46,128 bases of DNA. Source: Acidobacteriota bacterium (lineage in GTDB: Bacteria > Acidobacteriota > Thermoanaerobaculia > Thermoanaerobaculales > Sulfomarinibacteraceae). How positions within the stretch are numbered: position 1 is the stretch's first letter; each line of letters starts with the position of its first letter. Below the pieces are notes generated by a model, which saw nothing but the letters and a program-made list of their open reading frames with translations, was not told where the DNA came from and did no database searches. This document shows positions 1 through 7,772 of this stretch, in pieces. The translations under genes and the position numbers were made by a program. Where the stretch lies: positions 1-46,128 of the forward strand of contig JAHECW010000022.1 in assembly GCA_024641545.1 (NCBI GenBank), written 5' to 3'.

Positions 1-318
1 TGGCGAAGCCCACAGATCTCACAAATCGACCCGGACACATCGCAACATCGCAGGGTTGAATCGCAAAAAGCGCCAAGACATCGCATTTGAGAGTGGATGG
101 CGCGTGGATTGAAGGATGTCCGACTTCGTGGTGTCGATTTTTCGACCGGGACGTGTCTGAAGGGCTGGCTGGAAGCCCACCCGACAAATTCTGCACGGAC
201 ATACTGCCCGCAGATAGCACAGATTCCATCGCACGTTTGATGGCTCGTACGCCCTTCACAGCAAGGAACCGCTGCGGCTGGACCCATCTATTGCTAGAAT
301 CACGGGTCGGAGGTCTCC
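1..318. other. intergenic region upstream of the Ntn hydrolase
   Basis: No convincing gene is visible. The two short open frames here do not start with a ribosome binding site and read like translated spacer. Two partial copies of a motif occur at about 13-26 and 211-224 (CAGATCTCACAAAT and CAGATAGCACAGAT), resembling the degenerate intergenic repeats common in large environmental genomes. A small hairpin, GTCGA-TTTT-TCGAC, lies at 133-146. Confidence 0.5.
292..300 (+). promoter_or_regulatory. extended -10 promoter of the Ntn hydrolase gene
   Basis: TGC-TAGAAT fits an extended -10 element. The predicted start of transcription is near 307, leaving a leader of about 12 bases that holds the GGAGG at 309-313. 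No good -35 box is seen. Confidence 0.4.
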
Positions 319-1413
319 ATGCGATCACTCCTCGTTCGACTCTTCATCATCGGCTGTGCGCTCGCCCAGGCTCTGTCCGGTGTTCCCGCCGAAGCCTGTA
401 CCTCGTTTCTGATCAGACATTCCACCGGCCCGCTGATGGCAAAGAACTTCGACTGGGAGGTGGCCGACGGCCTCCTGGTCGTCAATCCACGCGGACTTGC
501 GAAGACCGCCCTGGTGCCCGAGGGGGTCAAACCCGTGCGCTGGAGCTCCCACTACGGCAGTCTGACCTTCAACCAATACGGCCGCGAGTTTCCCATCGGC
601 GGGATGAACGAGACCGGGCTGGCCATGGAGGTGCTCTGGCTCGCCGACACGGTGTATCCCGAACCGGGCGACCACGCCGGCATCGGGGCCCTCCAGTGGG
701 TCCAGTACTGTCTCGACTCCTTCCGCACGGTCTCCGACGTCGTGGCGAGCGCGTCCGAGCTTGCCATCACCGATTCCACGCCCCTTCACTTTCTCGCCTG
801 CGACCCCACCGGCAACTGCGCCGTCATCGAGTTTCTCGATGGCAAACTCGTCGCCCGGTACGAGCGGACCCTGCCCTTGGCCGCACTCACCAACGACACC
901 TACAATGACTCGCTCGAGTTTCTCAACCGGACCCTCGGCTATGGCGGCGCGCCGGTGAAACCGGAGGGCGCCGGTTCGCTCGCCCGCTACGCACGGGCGG
1001 CCAACGGTGCGCACGCCGTTCGCGCCAGCACCGGCGAGCAGCCCCCGATCGCTGAGACCTTCGCCGTTCTGGCGGATGTCGCCCAACCTGATTCGACGCG
1101 GTGGAGCATCGTCTATGAGCTTCAGAAGGGCAGGGTCCATTTCCGCACCTCCGGCAACGGCAGCACCCGGACGGTCGATCTCTCTAAGCTCGATCTCGAC
1201 TGCACCGCGGAGCCCCTGGTCCTCGATCTGATGACCGAAGGTTCGGGTGATGTCACCGCCAAGCTCACGCCGTACTCGAGCGCCGCCAACCTCAAGACGA
1301 TCCGCGCCGGTTTGACCGCCGAACGGATCACCGCCCCATCCGAGGAGGCCATTCAAACCAGGGCCGCATACCCGGACAAGCTGCTGTGCACGTTTGCCCG
1401 GGCTGAGGAGTAG
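319..1413 (+). CDS. secreted linear amide C-N hydrolase (choloylglycine hydrolase / penicillin V acylase family)
   Basis: This 364-residue protein is an N-terminal nucleophile hydrolase that would cleave linear amides such as bile-salt conjugates, penicillin V or acyl-homoserine lactones; the substrate is not evident. A signal peptide covers residues 1-26 (hydrophobic LFIIGCALAQAL) and ends directly before Cys27 in PAEA-CTSF. Signal cleavage would therefore expose the catalytic cysteine as the new N-terminus. The following FLIR and MAKNFDWE segments match the family's Arg and Asn/Asp-rich active-site start. Length is normal for the family. The start is fixed by GGAGG five bases before the ATG. 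The gene stands alone and converges on the acyl-CoA ligase 44 bases away. Family assignment is firm; substrate is unknown. Confidence 0.88.
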   Translation: MRSLLVRLFIIGCALAQALSGVPAEACTSFLIRHSTGPLMAKNFDWEVADGLLVVNPRGLAKTALVPEGVKPVRWSSHYGSLTFNQYGREFPIGGMNETGLAMEVLWLADTVYPEPGDHAGIGALQWVQYCLDSFRTVSDVVASASELAITDSTPLHFLACDPTGNCAVIEFLDGKLVARYERTLPLAALTNDTYNDSLEFLNRTLGYGGAPVKPEGAGSLARYARAANGAHAVRASTGEQPPIAETFAVLADVAQPDSTRWSIVYELQKGRVHFRTSGNGSTRTVDLSKLDLDCTAEPLVLDLMTEGSGDVTAKLTPYSSAANLKTIRAGLTAERITAPSEEAIQTRAAYPDKLLCTFARAEE

Positions 1414-1457
1414 CCGACGCGCCGGCGGCTCACCGCTTGCGGTTGGATGGGGTCGCG

Positions 1458-3227
1458 CTACCGGTATTCGTAGAGCTCGTCAATGGTCGCGCTGTAGACG
1501 TCCTGAATCACGCGACGTTTGAGTTTCAGCGTCGGGGTCAGGGTCCCGTTCTCCACCGAGAGACCCTCGCTGAGAACGGCGAATCTCCGGATCGACTCGA
1601 AGGGTGCGAGCGTCACGTTCACCGCCTCGAGCCGGTCCTCGATGTAGGCCCGGAATCGCGCGCAGGAAGCGGCGGAGGCGAGATCCACGGCGTCGCTCCC
1701 GATCTCGGATGCCAACGCCACGATGGCTTCCGGATCGATCACGATGAGGGCGGAGAGAAACTTGCGGCGATCGCCGATCACTACGGCCTGAGCTACCCCC
1801 GGGATCCCCTTGATTTTTGACTCAATGGGTACCGGAGCGACGTTCTTACCGCCCGATGTGATGATGAGCTCCTTCTTGCGGTCGGTGACGAAGAGGAACC
1901 CGTCTTCATCCATGATGCCGATATCCCCCGAGTGAAGCCAGCCGTCGTCGTCGATCGCCTCCTTGGTCGCCTCGGGGTTCTTGAAGTAGCCGACAAACAC
2001 ATGCGGCCCGCGGAAGAGGATCTCCCCGTCATCGGCGATCCTGAGCTCGGTACCGGGGATCGCCCACCCCGCCGACCCGGTCCGGAAGCGATCCTCGGAG
2101 GAAAACGTGGTCGGTCCGGTGCACTCGCTCATCCCGTAAACCTCGAAGATGGGAATCCCAAGGCTCAGGAAGAAATCGAGCGTCGATCTCGCCATCGGCG
2201 CCGCGCTCGTGAAAAAGACCCGAGCCCGGTCGAACCCGAGTCGCTCACGCACCTTGGAAAAGACCAGCCTGCGGGCGAGCCGCCAGCCGGCCGGCATCGC
2301 TTCTCCGCGCTGCTGCGCCCGCCCTCCGGTCAGCCCCACCTGTCTCGCCCAACGAACCAGTCGCCGCCGCAAGAGTCCGCTCTTCGCCCCTGCCGCCTCC
2401 ATCCGAGCCTGAATCTTCTCCCACACCCTCGGAACGCCGAAAAAGAAGGTCGGCCGGACGTCGCGGAGATCATCGCCCAGGGTCTCGAGGCTCTCGGCAA
2501 AGGACATGCAAGCACCGACGATCAAAGGAAGATAGATCGAAATCACCTGCTCCGCGATGTGACTCAGAGGGAGGTAGCTGAGACCGCTGTCTTCCTTGGT
2601 CACCGAGAACTCCTTGACCAGGGCTCGAGCAACCCAGAGCAGGTTGTGGTGCGACAGCATGACGCCCTTGGGCTCGCCCGTGGTTCCCGAGGTATAGATC
2701 AACGTACACGGATCATCGGGCTGCTGCGCCTCGAGGCGTCGGTCGAGGCCCTCCTGCGGCACGCCGGTTCCGAGATCGAGAAACCCCTCCCAATCCAGGA
2801 CGCCGTCCTGGTCGCTCGCACCCTCCATCAGAATCACCGCGGACAGTCGATCGCGGACGCCTTCGAGCTGCGCGAGGCGGCCGGAGTGATCGACGAATAC
2901 GATATTGGCCTCGCAGTGCTCGATGATGTAGGCGCACTGTTCAGCGGTGCTGGTGGTGTAGATCCCGCTCGGGAGCCCTCCGGCCGCGATGATCCCGAGG
3001 TTCGCCATGAACCACTCGGGACGGTTGTTCCCGAGGATCGCCACGGATGAACCGGCCTCGACGCCGAGACTGATCAGTGCCCGCCCGACCCGATGGACCC
3101 GCGCGCGATACTCCGACCAGCTCAGCGGCGCCCAACCGCCCGGCCGCTTGTGGCGGAGCGCCGGTCGGTGTGGATGCGCCGACGCGGTCGCGTCGAGAAC
3201 CTGGATCACCGTGTTCCTGCGTTCCAT
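1458..3227 (-). CDS. long-chain acyl-CoA synthetase (AMP-forming, FAA1 type)
   Basis: The 589-residue enzyme would activate long-chain fatty acids to acyl-CoA through an acyl-adenylate. The ATP-binding signature YTSGTTGEPKG lies near residues 176-186, GWLHSGD near 430, and the C-terminal catalytic lysine segment LTPTLKLKRR near 565-573. Length fits bacterial FAA1-like ligases. The frame stays open for 167 more codons upstream, but that stretch is antiparallel to the acyltransferase gene's coding frame. GGAGGGAAAG directly before the ATG at 3227 fixes the start. It follows the PlsC-like gene by 11 bases, so the two are probably one operon feeding acyl chains into phospholipid. It differs from the ligase in the giant fusion protein at 27.5 kb, which has extra C-terminal domains. 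Confidence 0.92.
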   Translation of the reverse strand: MERRNTVIQVLDATASAHPHRPALRHKRPGGWAPLSWSEYRARVHRVGRALISLGVEAGSSVAILGNNRPEWFMANLGIIAAGGLPSGIYTTSTAEQCAYIIEHCEANIVFVDHSGRLAQLEGVRDRLSAVILMEGASDQDGVLDWEGFLDLGTGVPQEGLDRRLEAQQPDDPCTLIYTSGTTGEPKGVMLSHHNLLWVARALVKEFSVTKEDSGLSYLPLSHIAEQVISIYLPLIVGACMSFAESLETLGDDLRDVRPTFFFGVPRVWEKIQARMEAAGAKSGLLRRRLVRWARQVGLTGGRAQQRGEAMPAGWRLARRLVFSKVRERLGFDRARVFFTSAAPMARSTLDFFLSLGIPIFEVYGMSECTGPTTFSSEDRFRTGSAGWAIPGTELRIADDGEILFRGPHVFVGYFKNPEATKEAIDDDGWLHSGDIGIMDEDGFLFVTDRKKELIITSGGKNVAPVPIESKIKGIPGVAQAVVIGDRRKFLSALIVIDPEAIVALASEIGSDAVDLASAASCARFRAYIEDRLEAVNVTLAPFESIRRFAVLSEGLSVENGTLTPTLKLKRRVIQDVYSATIDELYEYR

Positions 3228-3238
3228 CTTTCCCTCCG

Positions 3239-3826
3239 TCACGTGCGGCGCCGGCCCTCGATCCCCCGGAAGAACCTCTCGAGGTCCCGAAAATCCTGTT
3301 GCAGGTTTCCGGTCGGATCGAAGCGTTCGCCGAATCGGATCCGCTTCCGGCGGTAGTCGAACGCAACCGGAACGATGGGCACCTGCGCCTTCAGGGCGAC
3401 ATAATAGAAACCGGTCTTCCACCGATCGACGCTCCGTCTGGTTCCCTCCGGGGACAGGGCGAGAATCATCCGGTCGCTCGCCGCGAAGAGCCCCACAGTC
3501 TCGTCCACCACACCACGCGCCGCCCGCCGATCCACCGGGACGCCGCCGAGCCAGCGCATCAGCGATCCGAGCGGTCCCTTGAAGAGGGTGTGCTTGCCCA
3601 GAAATCTCGCCCGGAGACCGAGGGCGAACAAGGCCGAAACACCGATAAGAAAATCCCAGTTGGAGGTATGCGGCGCAACGATGATCACGGCCTTCGAGAC
3701 GTTGGGCACGGCGCCCTCGAATCCCCATCCTCGAAGCCTGAGGAGGGACCTTCCGAGGGCGGCCGAAAAGAAGTTGCCTCGCCGCGGAACCGCATCGCCG
3801 AGTTCGGGAACGCTGAAGTCAGCCAT
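3239..3826 (-). CDS. 1-acyl-glycerol-3-phosphate acyltransferase family protein (PlsC-like)
   Basis: The 195-residue protein carries the acyltransferase HX4D box as HTSNWD and a second box as SPEGTRR, the two hallmark motifs for acyl transfer to a glycerophosphate-type acceptor. It is shorter than classical PlsC (about 240) and has no clear N-terminal membrane segment, resembling the short cytoplasmic or peripheral members of the family. I chose the ATG at 3826, preceded by GGGGATCGAAG. An upstream ATG at 3892 would add 22 poor residues running into the divergent gene's promoter. Together with the downstream acyl-CoA ligase it likely forms a two-gene lipid-assembly operon. The exact acceptor lipid is not known. 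Confidence 0.85.
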   Translation of the reverse strand: MADFSVPELGDAVPRRGNFFSAALGRSLLRLRGWGFEGAVPNVSKAVIIVAPHTSNWDFLIGVSALFALGLRARFLGKHTLFKGPLGSLMRWLGGVPVDRRAARGVVDETVGLFAASDRMILALSPEGTRRSVDRWKTGFYYVALKAQVPIVPVAFDYRRKRIRFGERFDPTGNLQQDFRDLERFFRGIEGRRRT

Positions 3827-3879
3827 CTTCGATCCCCAGTGTAACCGGTCAGCGCGATCACCGCGCCGGGAGAACTTTC

Positions 3880-3888
3880 TGCTACCAT
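3880..3888 (+). promoter_or_regulatory. extended -10 box immediately before the metalloprotease gene
   Basis: TGC-TACCAT ends six bases before the ATG at 3895 and no Shine-Dalgarno is present. Transcription would start at or within one or two bases of the start codon, giving a leaderless mRNA. Confidence 0.4.
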
Positions 3889-3894
3889 TCACAG

Positions 3895-6678
3895 ATGAGA
3901 CCTTTTCGCTGCCACGGACCGGTAATCGGCTTCGCCCTCGTCCTGATTGTCTTCGCCGCGGCGCAGAGCACGCCGGCGGCTGACGGCGCGGGATACCCCG
4001 ATCAATCGACGACGCCTCCGGGATCGACCCTCGTCACCGACCGGGTGGTGACGGATCCGGCGACCGGCAATCCGCAACTCCTCCGCGTCGGCGGTCTCCG
4101 ACCTTCACCGCAAGGCGCCGACGCCATCGAAAAGGCGCTGACGGTGCTCGAAGGCCGTGCCAAGGCCATCGGCCTCGACGACCCCGCACGCCAGCTTCAG
4201 CCCATGGCGACCCTGCGCGACCCGCTTGGAGGCGAGCAGGCGGTCTTTCGCCAGGTCTATCGCGGTGTGCCGGTCTTCGGGTCCAGAATCCGGGTCCACC
4301 TCGGTGCCGACGGTGGAGTCACGATGATCAACGGGACGATCATCTCGGACATCGATCTCGACACGGTTCCCCAGCTCGACGCTCATGTGGCGGAGGCGAT
4401 GGGCCTGCGACTCATCGCCAAACAACACGGCCTCTCCGTCGGCCGACCCGAGGTTTTCCCCGCAGTCCTGATGATCTTCCGGGAAGGGCTGGCCCGCGGC
4501 CGGCCGGGCGCCAACCACCTGGCATGGGAGGTCGAGATCGCCTCGCCTCCGAAGCTCCACGAGGTCCTCTTCATCGATGCGCACGACGGGCGCCTTCTCG
4601 ACCAGCGGTCCAAGATCCACCATCTCGATCGTGTGATCCACCGCCGGACCATGCCTCGACCGATCTGGTCCGAGGGCGACCCGCTGCCCTTTGCCAGCGG
4701 CGATCCCGACGGCGACGCCGAAATCAACGAACTCATCGCGGCCACCGGCGACGTCTACGATCTCTTCGCCAACATCACCCACGGCGGGTACCTCAGCTTC
4801 GACGGTCTCGGCGCCACCATGAACTCGGTCTACGACGCCGACAACATCGAATGCCCCAACGCAGTCGAATCGGGCGGAGTGACCTCGTTCTGCAGGAACA
4901 TGGTCAGCGACGACGTCACGGCCCACGAATGGGCGCACGCCTACACCGGATGGACCCACGGCCTGATCTATCAGTGGCAGCCCGGCGCTCTCAACGAGTC
5001 CTACTCGGACATCTTCGGCGAGCTGGTCGACCAGCTCAACGGCCGGGGCTCCGACCTCCCGGCGGGAGTCCGTCCGCCGTATGACTGCTCCGCCGCCGGC
5101 GGCAACCCGGTGCCGACTCTCGAGCTCACCCAGCCACCATCGATCGCCGGTCTCTTCGCCGCCGGCGGTGCGGTCTTCAATCCTCCCGCGCCGTGGACCG
5201 TGTCGGCTCCGGTCGAACTCGCCGACGACGGCACCGGCGACCCGGCCGACGGATGCCAGAGCCTCGGCGGTTTCTCACCCGGTTCCATCGCGCTCATCAA
5301 CCGCGGCATCTGTCTCTTCCGTGAGAAGGTCGTCAACGCGCGGAGCGCCGGCGCGGCCGGGGTCATCATCGTCAACAACCAGGGCAACGACGTCATCGAA
5401 ATGGGTGGCGATCTCCCGCGTCTCGACATCCCGGCGGTGTTTATCGGGCAGAGCGACGGCGACCGCATCAAGGCCGTCCTGAGCCAGGGGGTGACCGCGA
5501 CCCTCGGTCTCGATGGGGAGTTCACCGATTCGGTTCGTTGGCTCATCGGCGAGGACACCCGGGCCCTGGGTTCGATCCGCGACATGTGGTCGCCGACCTG
5601 TTTCGGCGATCCCGGACGGGTGGGCAGCGTCAACTACTTCTGCCGTGAAGACGACAACGGCGGGGTCCACAGCAACAGCGGCATCCCCAATCACGCCTTC
5701 GCCCTGCTCGTCGACGGCGGTCTCTACAACGGCTTCGAGATCCGGGCCATCGGGGCGACCAAGGCGGCACGAATCTACTGGCGCGCCATGACGATCTACC
5801 AGAACCCGGTCACCGATTTCCGCAACCACGCCGATCTTCTCGAGACCAGCTGCGAGGATCTGATCGGGGCGCAGCTCTACGATCTCGTCACCGGCGCCCC
5901 TTCGACCCAGACCATCACCGTCGGCGACTGCTCTCAGGTGGCGGCGGTCGTGGCCGCCGTCGAGATGCGCATGGCCCCCGATCAATGTCATTTTCAGCCG
6001 CTGCTCGACCCGGACGCACCCGCCGTGGACGGCAACGTCGTCGTCTTCGACGAGGACTTCGACAATGAACCCGATGGCGGTTGGACGCTGAGCAATCACG
6101 GCATCTTCCCCGAGTACGAGCCACGCGACTGGCAGTGGACCGAGGAGCTTCCGCCGGGCGGCGACGGCGGCGCGTTCTTCGCCATCGACAGTGTGCTCAT
6201 CGGCGATTGCCGCCCGGGGAGCGACGATCAGAGCGGGGTCATGGAGCTCACCAGCCCGGTGATCGATGTTCCGCAGGGAACCCTGTCACCCACGCTGACC
6301 TTCGACCACTGGGTAGCGACCGAACCGAGCTGGGACGGCGGCAACATCAAGATCAGCGTCAACGGCAGCGCTTTCATGGAGATCTCACCGGCCCATTTCT
6401 TGTTCAACCGCTATAACCAACGGTTGCAGTCCGGCAATACCAATCCCATGAAGGGTCAGTGGGCGTTTTCCGGCACCGATGCGGGTTCGCTGAACGGCAG
6501 CTGGGGTCAGAGCCAGGTTGATCTCGCGTCCATCGTCAACGCCGGCGATCGGGTCATCATTCGATTCGATCTCGGGGTCGACGGCTGCAACGGCGCCAAG
6601 GGTTGGTATGTCGACAATGTCCGGGTCACCGCCACCGGAATAACGCCGAGGCGAAGCGGAGGCCGGGTGAGGCCATAG
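3895..6678 (+). CDS. secreted M4-family (thermolysin-like) metalloprotease with inserted PA domain
   Basis: The 927-residue zinc endopeptidase has a signal peptide (residues 1-29), an FTP/PepSY-type propeptide (about 45-250) and a thermolysin fold. Zinc ligands are His344 and His348 of HEWAH, with catalytic Glu345, and Glu368 in GALNESYSD. The active-site histidine is His592 in GGVHSNSGIPNHA. Between about 385 and 545 a protease-associated (PA) domain is inserted, recognisable by NRGICLFREKVVNARSAGA and the following GVIIVNN. The fold resumes at RWLIGED. Residues about 680-920 form a beta-rich jelly-roll or MAM-like domain starting FDEDFDNEPDGGW. No ribosome binding site is seen; a -10-like box sits just before the ATG. 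It probably digests extracellular protein for nutrition. Confidence 0.92.
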   Translation: MRPFRCHGPVIGFALVLIVFAAAQSTPAADGAGYPDQSTTPPGSTLVTDRVVTDPATGNPQLLRVGGLRPSPQGADAIEKALTVLEGRAKAIGLDDPARQLQPMATLRDPLGGEQAVFRQVYRGVPVFGSRIRVHLGADGGVTMINGTIISDIDLDTVPQLDAHVAEAMGLRLIAKQHGLSVGRPEVFPAVLMIFREGLARGRPGANHLAWEVEIASPPKLHEVLFIDAHDGRLLDQRSKIHHLDRVIHRRTMPRPIWSEGDPLPFASGDPDGDAEINELIAATGDVYDLFANITHGGYLSFDGLGATMNSVYDADNIECPNAVESGGVTSFCRNMVSDDVTAHEWAHAYTGWTHGLIYQWQPGALNESYSDIFGELVDQLNGRGSDLPAGVRPPYDCSAAGGNPVPTLELTQPPSIAGLFAAGGAVFNPPAPWTVSAPVELADDGTGDPADGCQSLGGFSPGSIALINRGICLFREKVVNARSAGAAGVIIVNNQGNDVIEMGGDLPRLDIPAVFIGQSDGDRIKAVLSQGVTATLGLDGEFTDSVRWLIGEDTRALGSIRDMWSPTCFGDPGRVGSVNYFCREDDNGGVHSNSGIPNHAFALLVDGGLYNGFEIRAIGATKAARIYWRAMTIYQNPVTDFRNHADLLETSCEDLIGAQLYDLVTGAPSTQTITVGDCSQVAAVVAAVEMRMAPDQCHFQPLLDPDAPAVDGNVVVFDEDFDNEPDGGWTLSNHGIFPEYEPRDWQWTEELPPGGDGGAFFAIDSVLIGDCRPGSDDQSGVMELTSPVIDVPQGTLSPTLTFDHWVATEPSWDGGNIKISVNGSAFMEISPAHFLFNRYNQRLQSGNTNPMKGQWAFSGTDAGSLNGSWGQSQVDLASIVNAGDRVIIRFDLGVDGCNGAKGWYVDNVRVTATGITPRRSGGRVRP

Positions 6679-6888
6679 CAGCGTAGCAACGTTGGGAGTC
6701 GAAGATCGGGTGCTCGCTTCGATGGCGTCCAACAACTTCGTGGATTGGTTGCGGTGATTCCAGCGGTTTGATTGAAACACGAAGTCTTGAGACACTCCGG
6801 CTCTTACCCAGTCGCGGCCTGCAATCTGCGATCTGCGACGTTTGACTCACTTATCACGATTCAGGGATCGTCGATTACGGGTCACGGA
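6679..6888. other. convergent spacer with degenerate intergenic repeats
   Basis: No gene and no U-tailed hairpin are visible between the converging protease and heme-lipoprotein genes. The segment has short near-repeats such as GCAATCTGCGATCTGCGAC and TCACGATTCAGGGATCG, of the kind that accumulate in spacers of large environmental genomes. Confidence 0.35.
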
Positions 6889-7500
6889 TCACCCCTCACC
6901 CGGCACCTCGACCCAGAACCAGCCTCTGAGATCGCCCTCGGCAAAGTCGGTTGCCCGGTCGTCGGGATAGCTTTGTGCCAGCGCCGTTCGCACCCCTTCG
7001 TCCATCGATTCAGCAGGGCCGTGGCATGCAAGACACGGCGCGCCGAGCTTGATCGGCAGCAGCACACCGAGCTCGCCGGCCGGGCCCGAAAAGTAGCGCG
7101 TCGCGTCGGCGAGGTCATCGACCGCGGACTCGGCCCACGCAGGAGCGAGATTGTCGGGGTTTCTCAGCCGATGCGAGGTTCGACCGATGGCGAGACCGTG
7201 ATCATCGGCCACATGCTCCGCGATCATCGGCGCCATGTCTCGACAGACCGCAACGGCGCCGGACGGTCCGCCGACCTCGAGCTCGGACTTGAGCTCCCCC
7301 ATCAGCGTTGCTGCCAATTGATCCCTGGCGGCCAGCGCTCGATCGAGCTGAGCGTGCTGGGCCGGTGCCAGCTCCTCCTCGGACACCGCTCGCCAGCTCG
7401 AACCGACCACGACCTCAACGTCCGGCGCCACCGCCCGGTCGGAACCGCCGCATCCCGACGCCGCCACCAGCACGAACACGACAATTGCTCGACACGTCAT
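6889..7500 (-). CDS. DUF3365 (Tll0287-like) heme lipoprotein
   Basis: The 203-residue protein has a short lipoprotein signal (FVLVAASGCGG) and would be anchored by lipidated Cys. Its body matches DUF3365, a PAS-like heme-binding domain: conserved AVAVCRDMAP followed by the RTSHRLRNPDNLAPAWA block, and a single c-type heme motif CLACH near residues 156-160. Members are periplasmic single-heme proteins proposed to sense redox state or gases. The start is the ATG at 7500, with GGAGG five bases upstream; an in-frame TTG four codons earlier overlaps that site and is rejected. It lies downstream of the CAP lipoprotein on the same strand, 272 bases away, and probably has its own promoter. Confidence 0.85.
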   Translation of the reverse strand: MTCRAIVVFVLVAASGCGGSDRAVAPDVEVVVGSSWRAVSEEELAPAQHAQLDRALAARDQLAATLMGELKSELEVGGPSGAVAVCRDMAPMIAEHVADDHGLAIGRTSHRLRNPDNLAPAWAESAVDDLADATRYFSGPAGELGVLLPIKLGAPCLACHGPAESMDEGVRTALAQSYPDDRATDFAEGDLRGWFWVEVPGEG

Positions 7501-7536
7501 TTCAGCCTCCAAATCTCGATCGATAGTATCCCAGAA

Positions 7537-7554
7537 CGGTGATCCAGCTCACCG
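7537..7554. promoter_or_regulatory. inverted repeat in the heme-lipoprotein upstream region
   Basis: CGGTGA-TCCAGC-TCACCG has perfect six-base arms. On the minus strand it sits where the -35 region would be for a TACTAT -10-like box at 7523-7528, so it could be an operator. The evidence is only the symmetry and the position. Confidence 0.3.
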
Positions 7555-7580
7555 ATCTTGGTTCCAACTGTTTGAAGGGG

Positions 7581-7609
7581 TTGACAATTTAACTTATTAG
7601 TTATAAGTT
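7581..7609 (+). promoter_or_regulatory. AT-rich promoter-like element with embedded palindrome
   Basis: TTGACA at 7581-7586 and TATAAG at 7602-7607 are separated by 15 bases. A perfect inverted repeat AACTTAT-TAGTT-ATAAGTT (7591-7609) covers the -10. The composition is strikingly AT-rich against its surroundings. No plus-strand gene follows; transcription would run antisense into the CAP gene's 3' end. The short spacer weakens the promoter reading. Confidence 0.35.
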
Positions 7610-7676
7610 GATCGAAGATGAGCGGTCATTCATTTTTCGGCTCATCGGATCTGTTCCAGTAGCCCGTGTCCATCAG

Positions 7677-7745
7677 CCCACCAACACTTACCCACCAAAA
7701 CAAAATCCAACCAAAAAATCCTACCAAAACAATCACCTACCAACC
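7677..7745. repeat. 69-base tract without any G on the plus strand
   Basis: The plus strand uses only A, C and T across 69 bases, with recurring CCAACCA, ACCAAAA and CTACCAA words. On the minus strand it is a G/T-rich tract beginning 28 bases after the CAP gene's stop codon. The GG runs could form two-layer G-quadruplexes in the mRNA tail. Confidence 0.6.
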
Positions 7746-7772
7746 GCGGGCTTGGACGGGTCTGTCCGCCGT

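Noticed and set aside
3228-3728. 167-codon N-terminal extension of the acyl-CoA ligase
   Set aside because: It overlaps the acyltransferase gene in another frame, and a strong GGAGG fixes the start at 3227.
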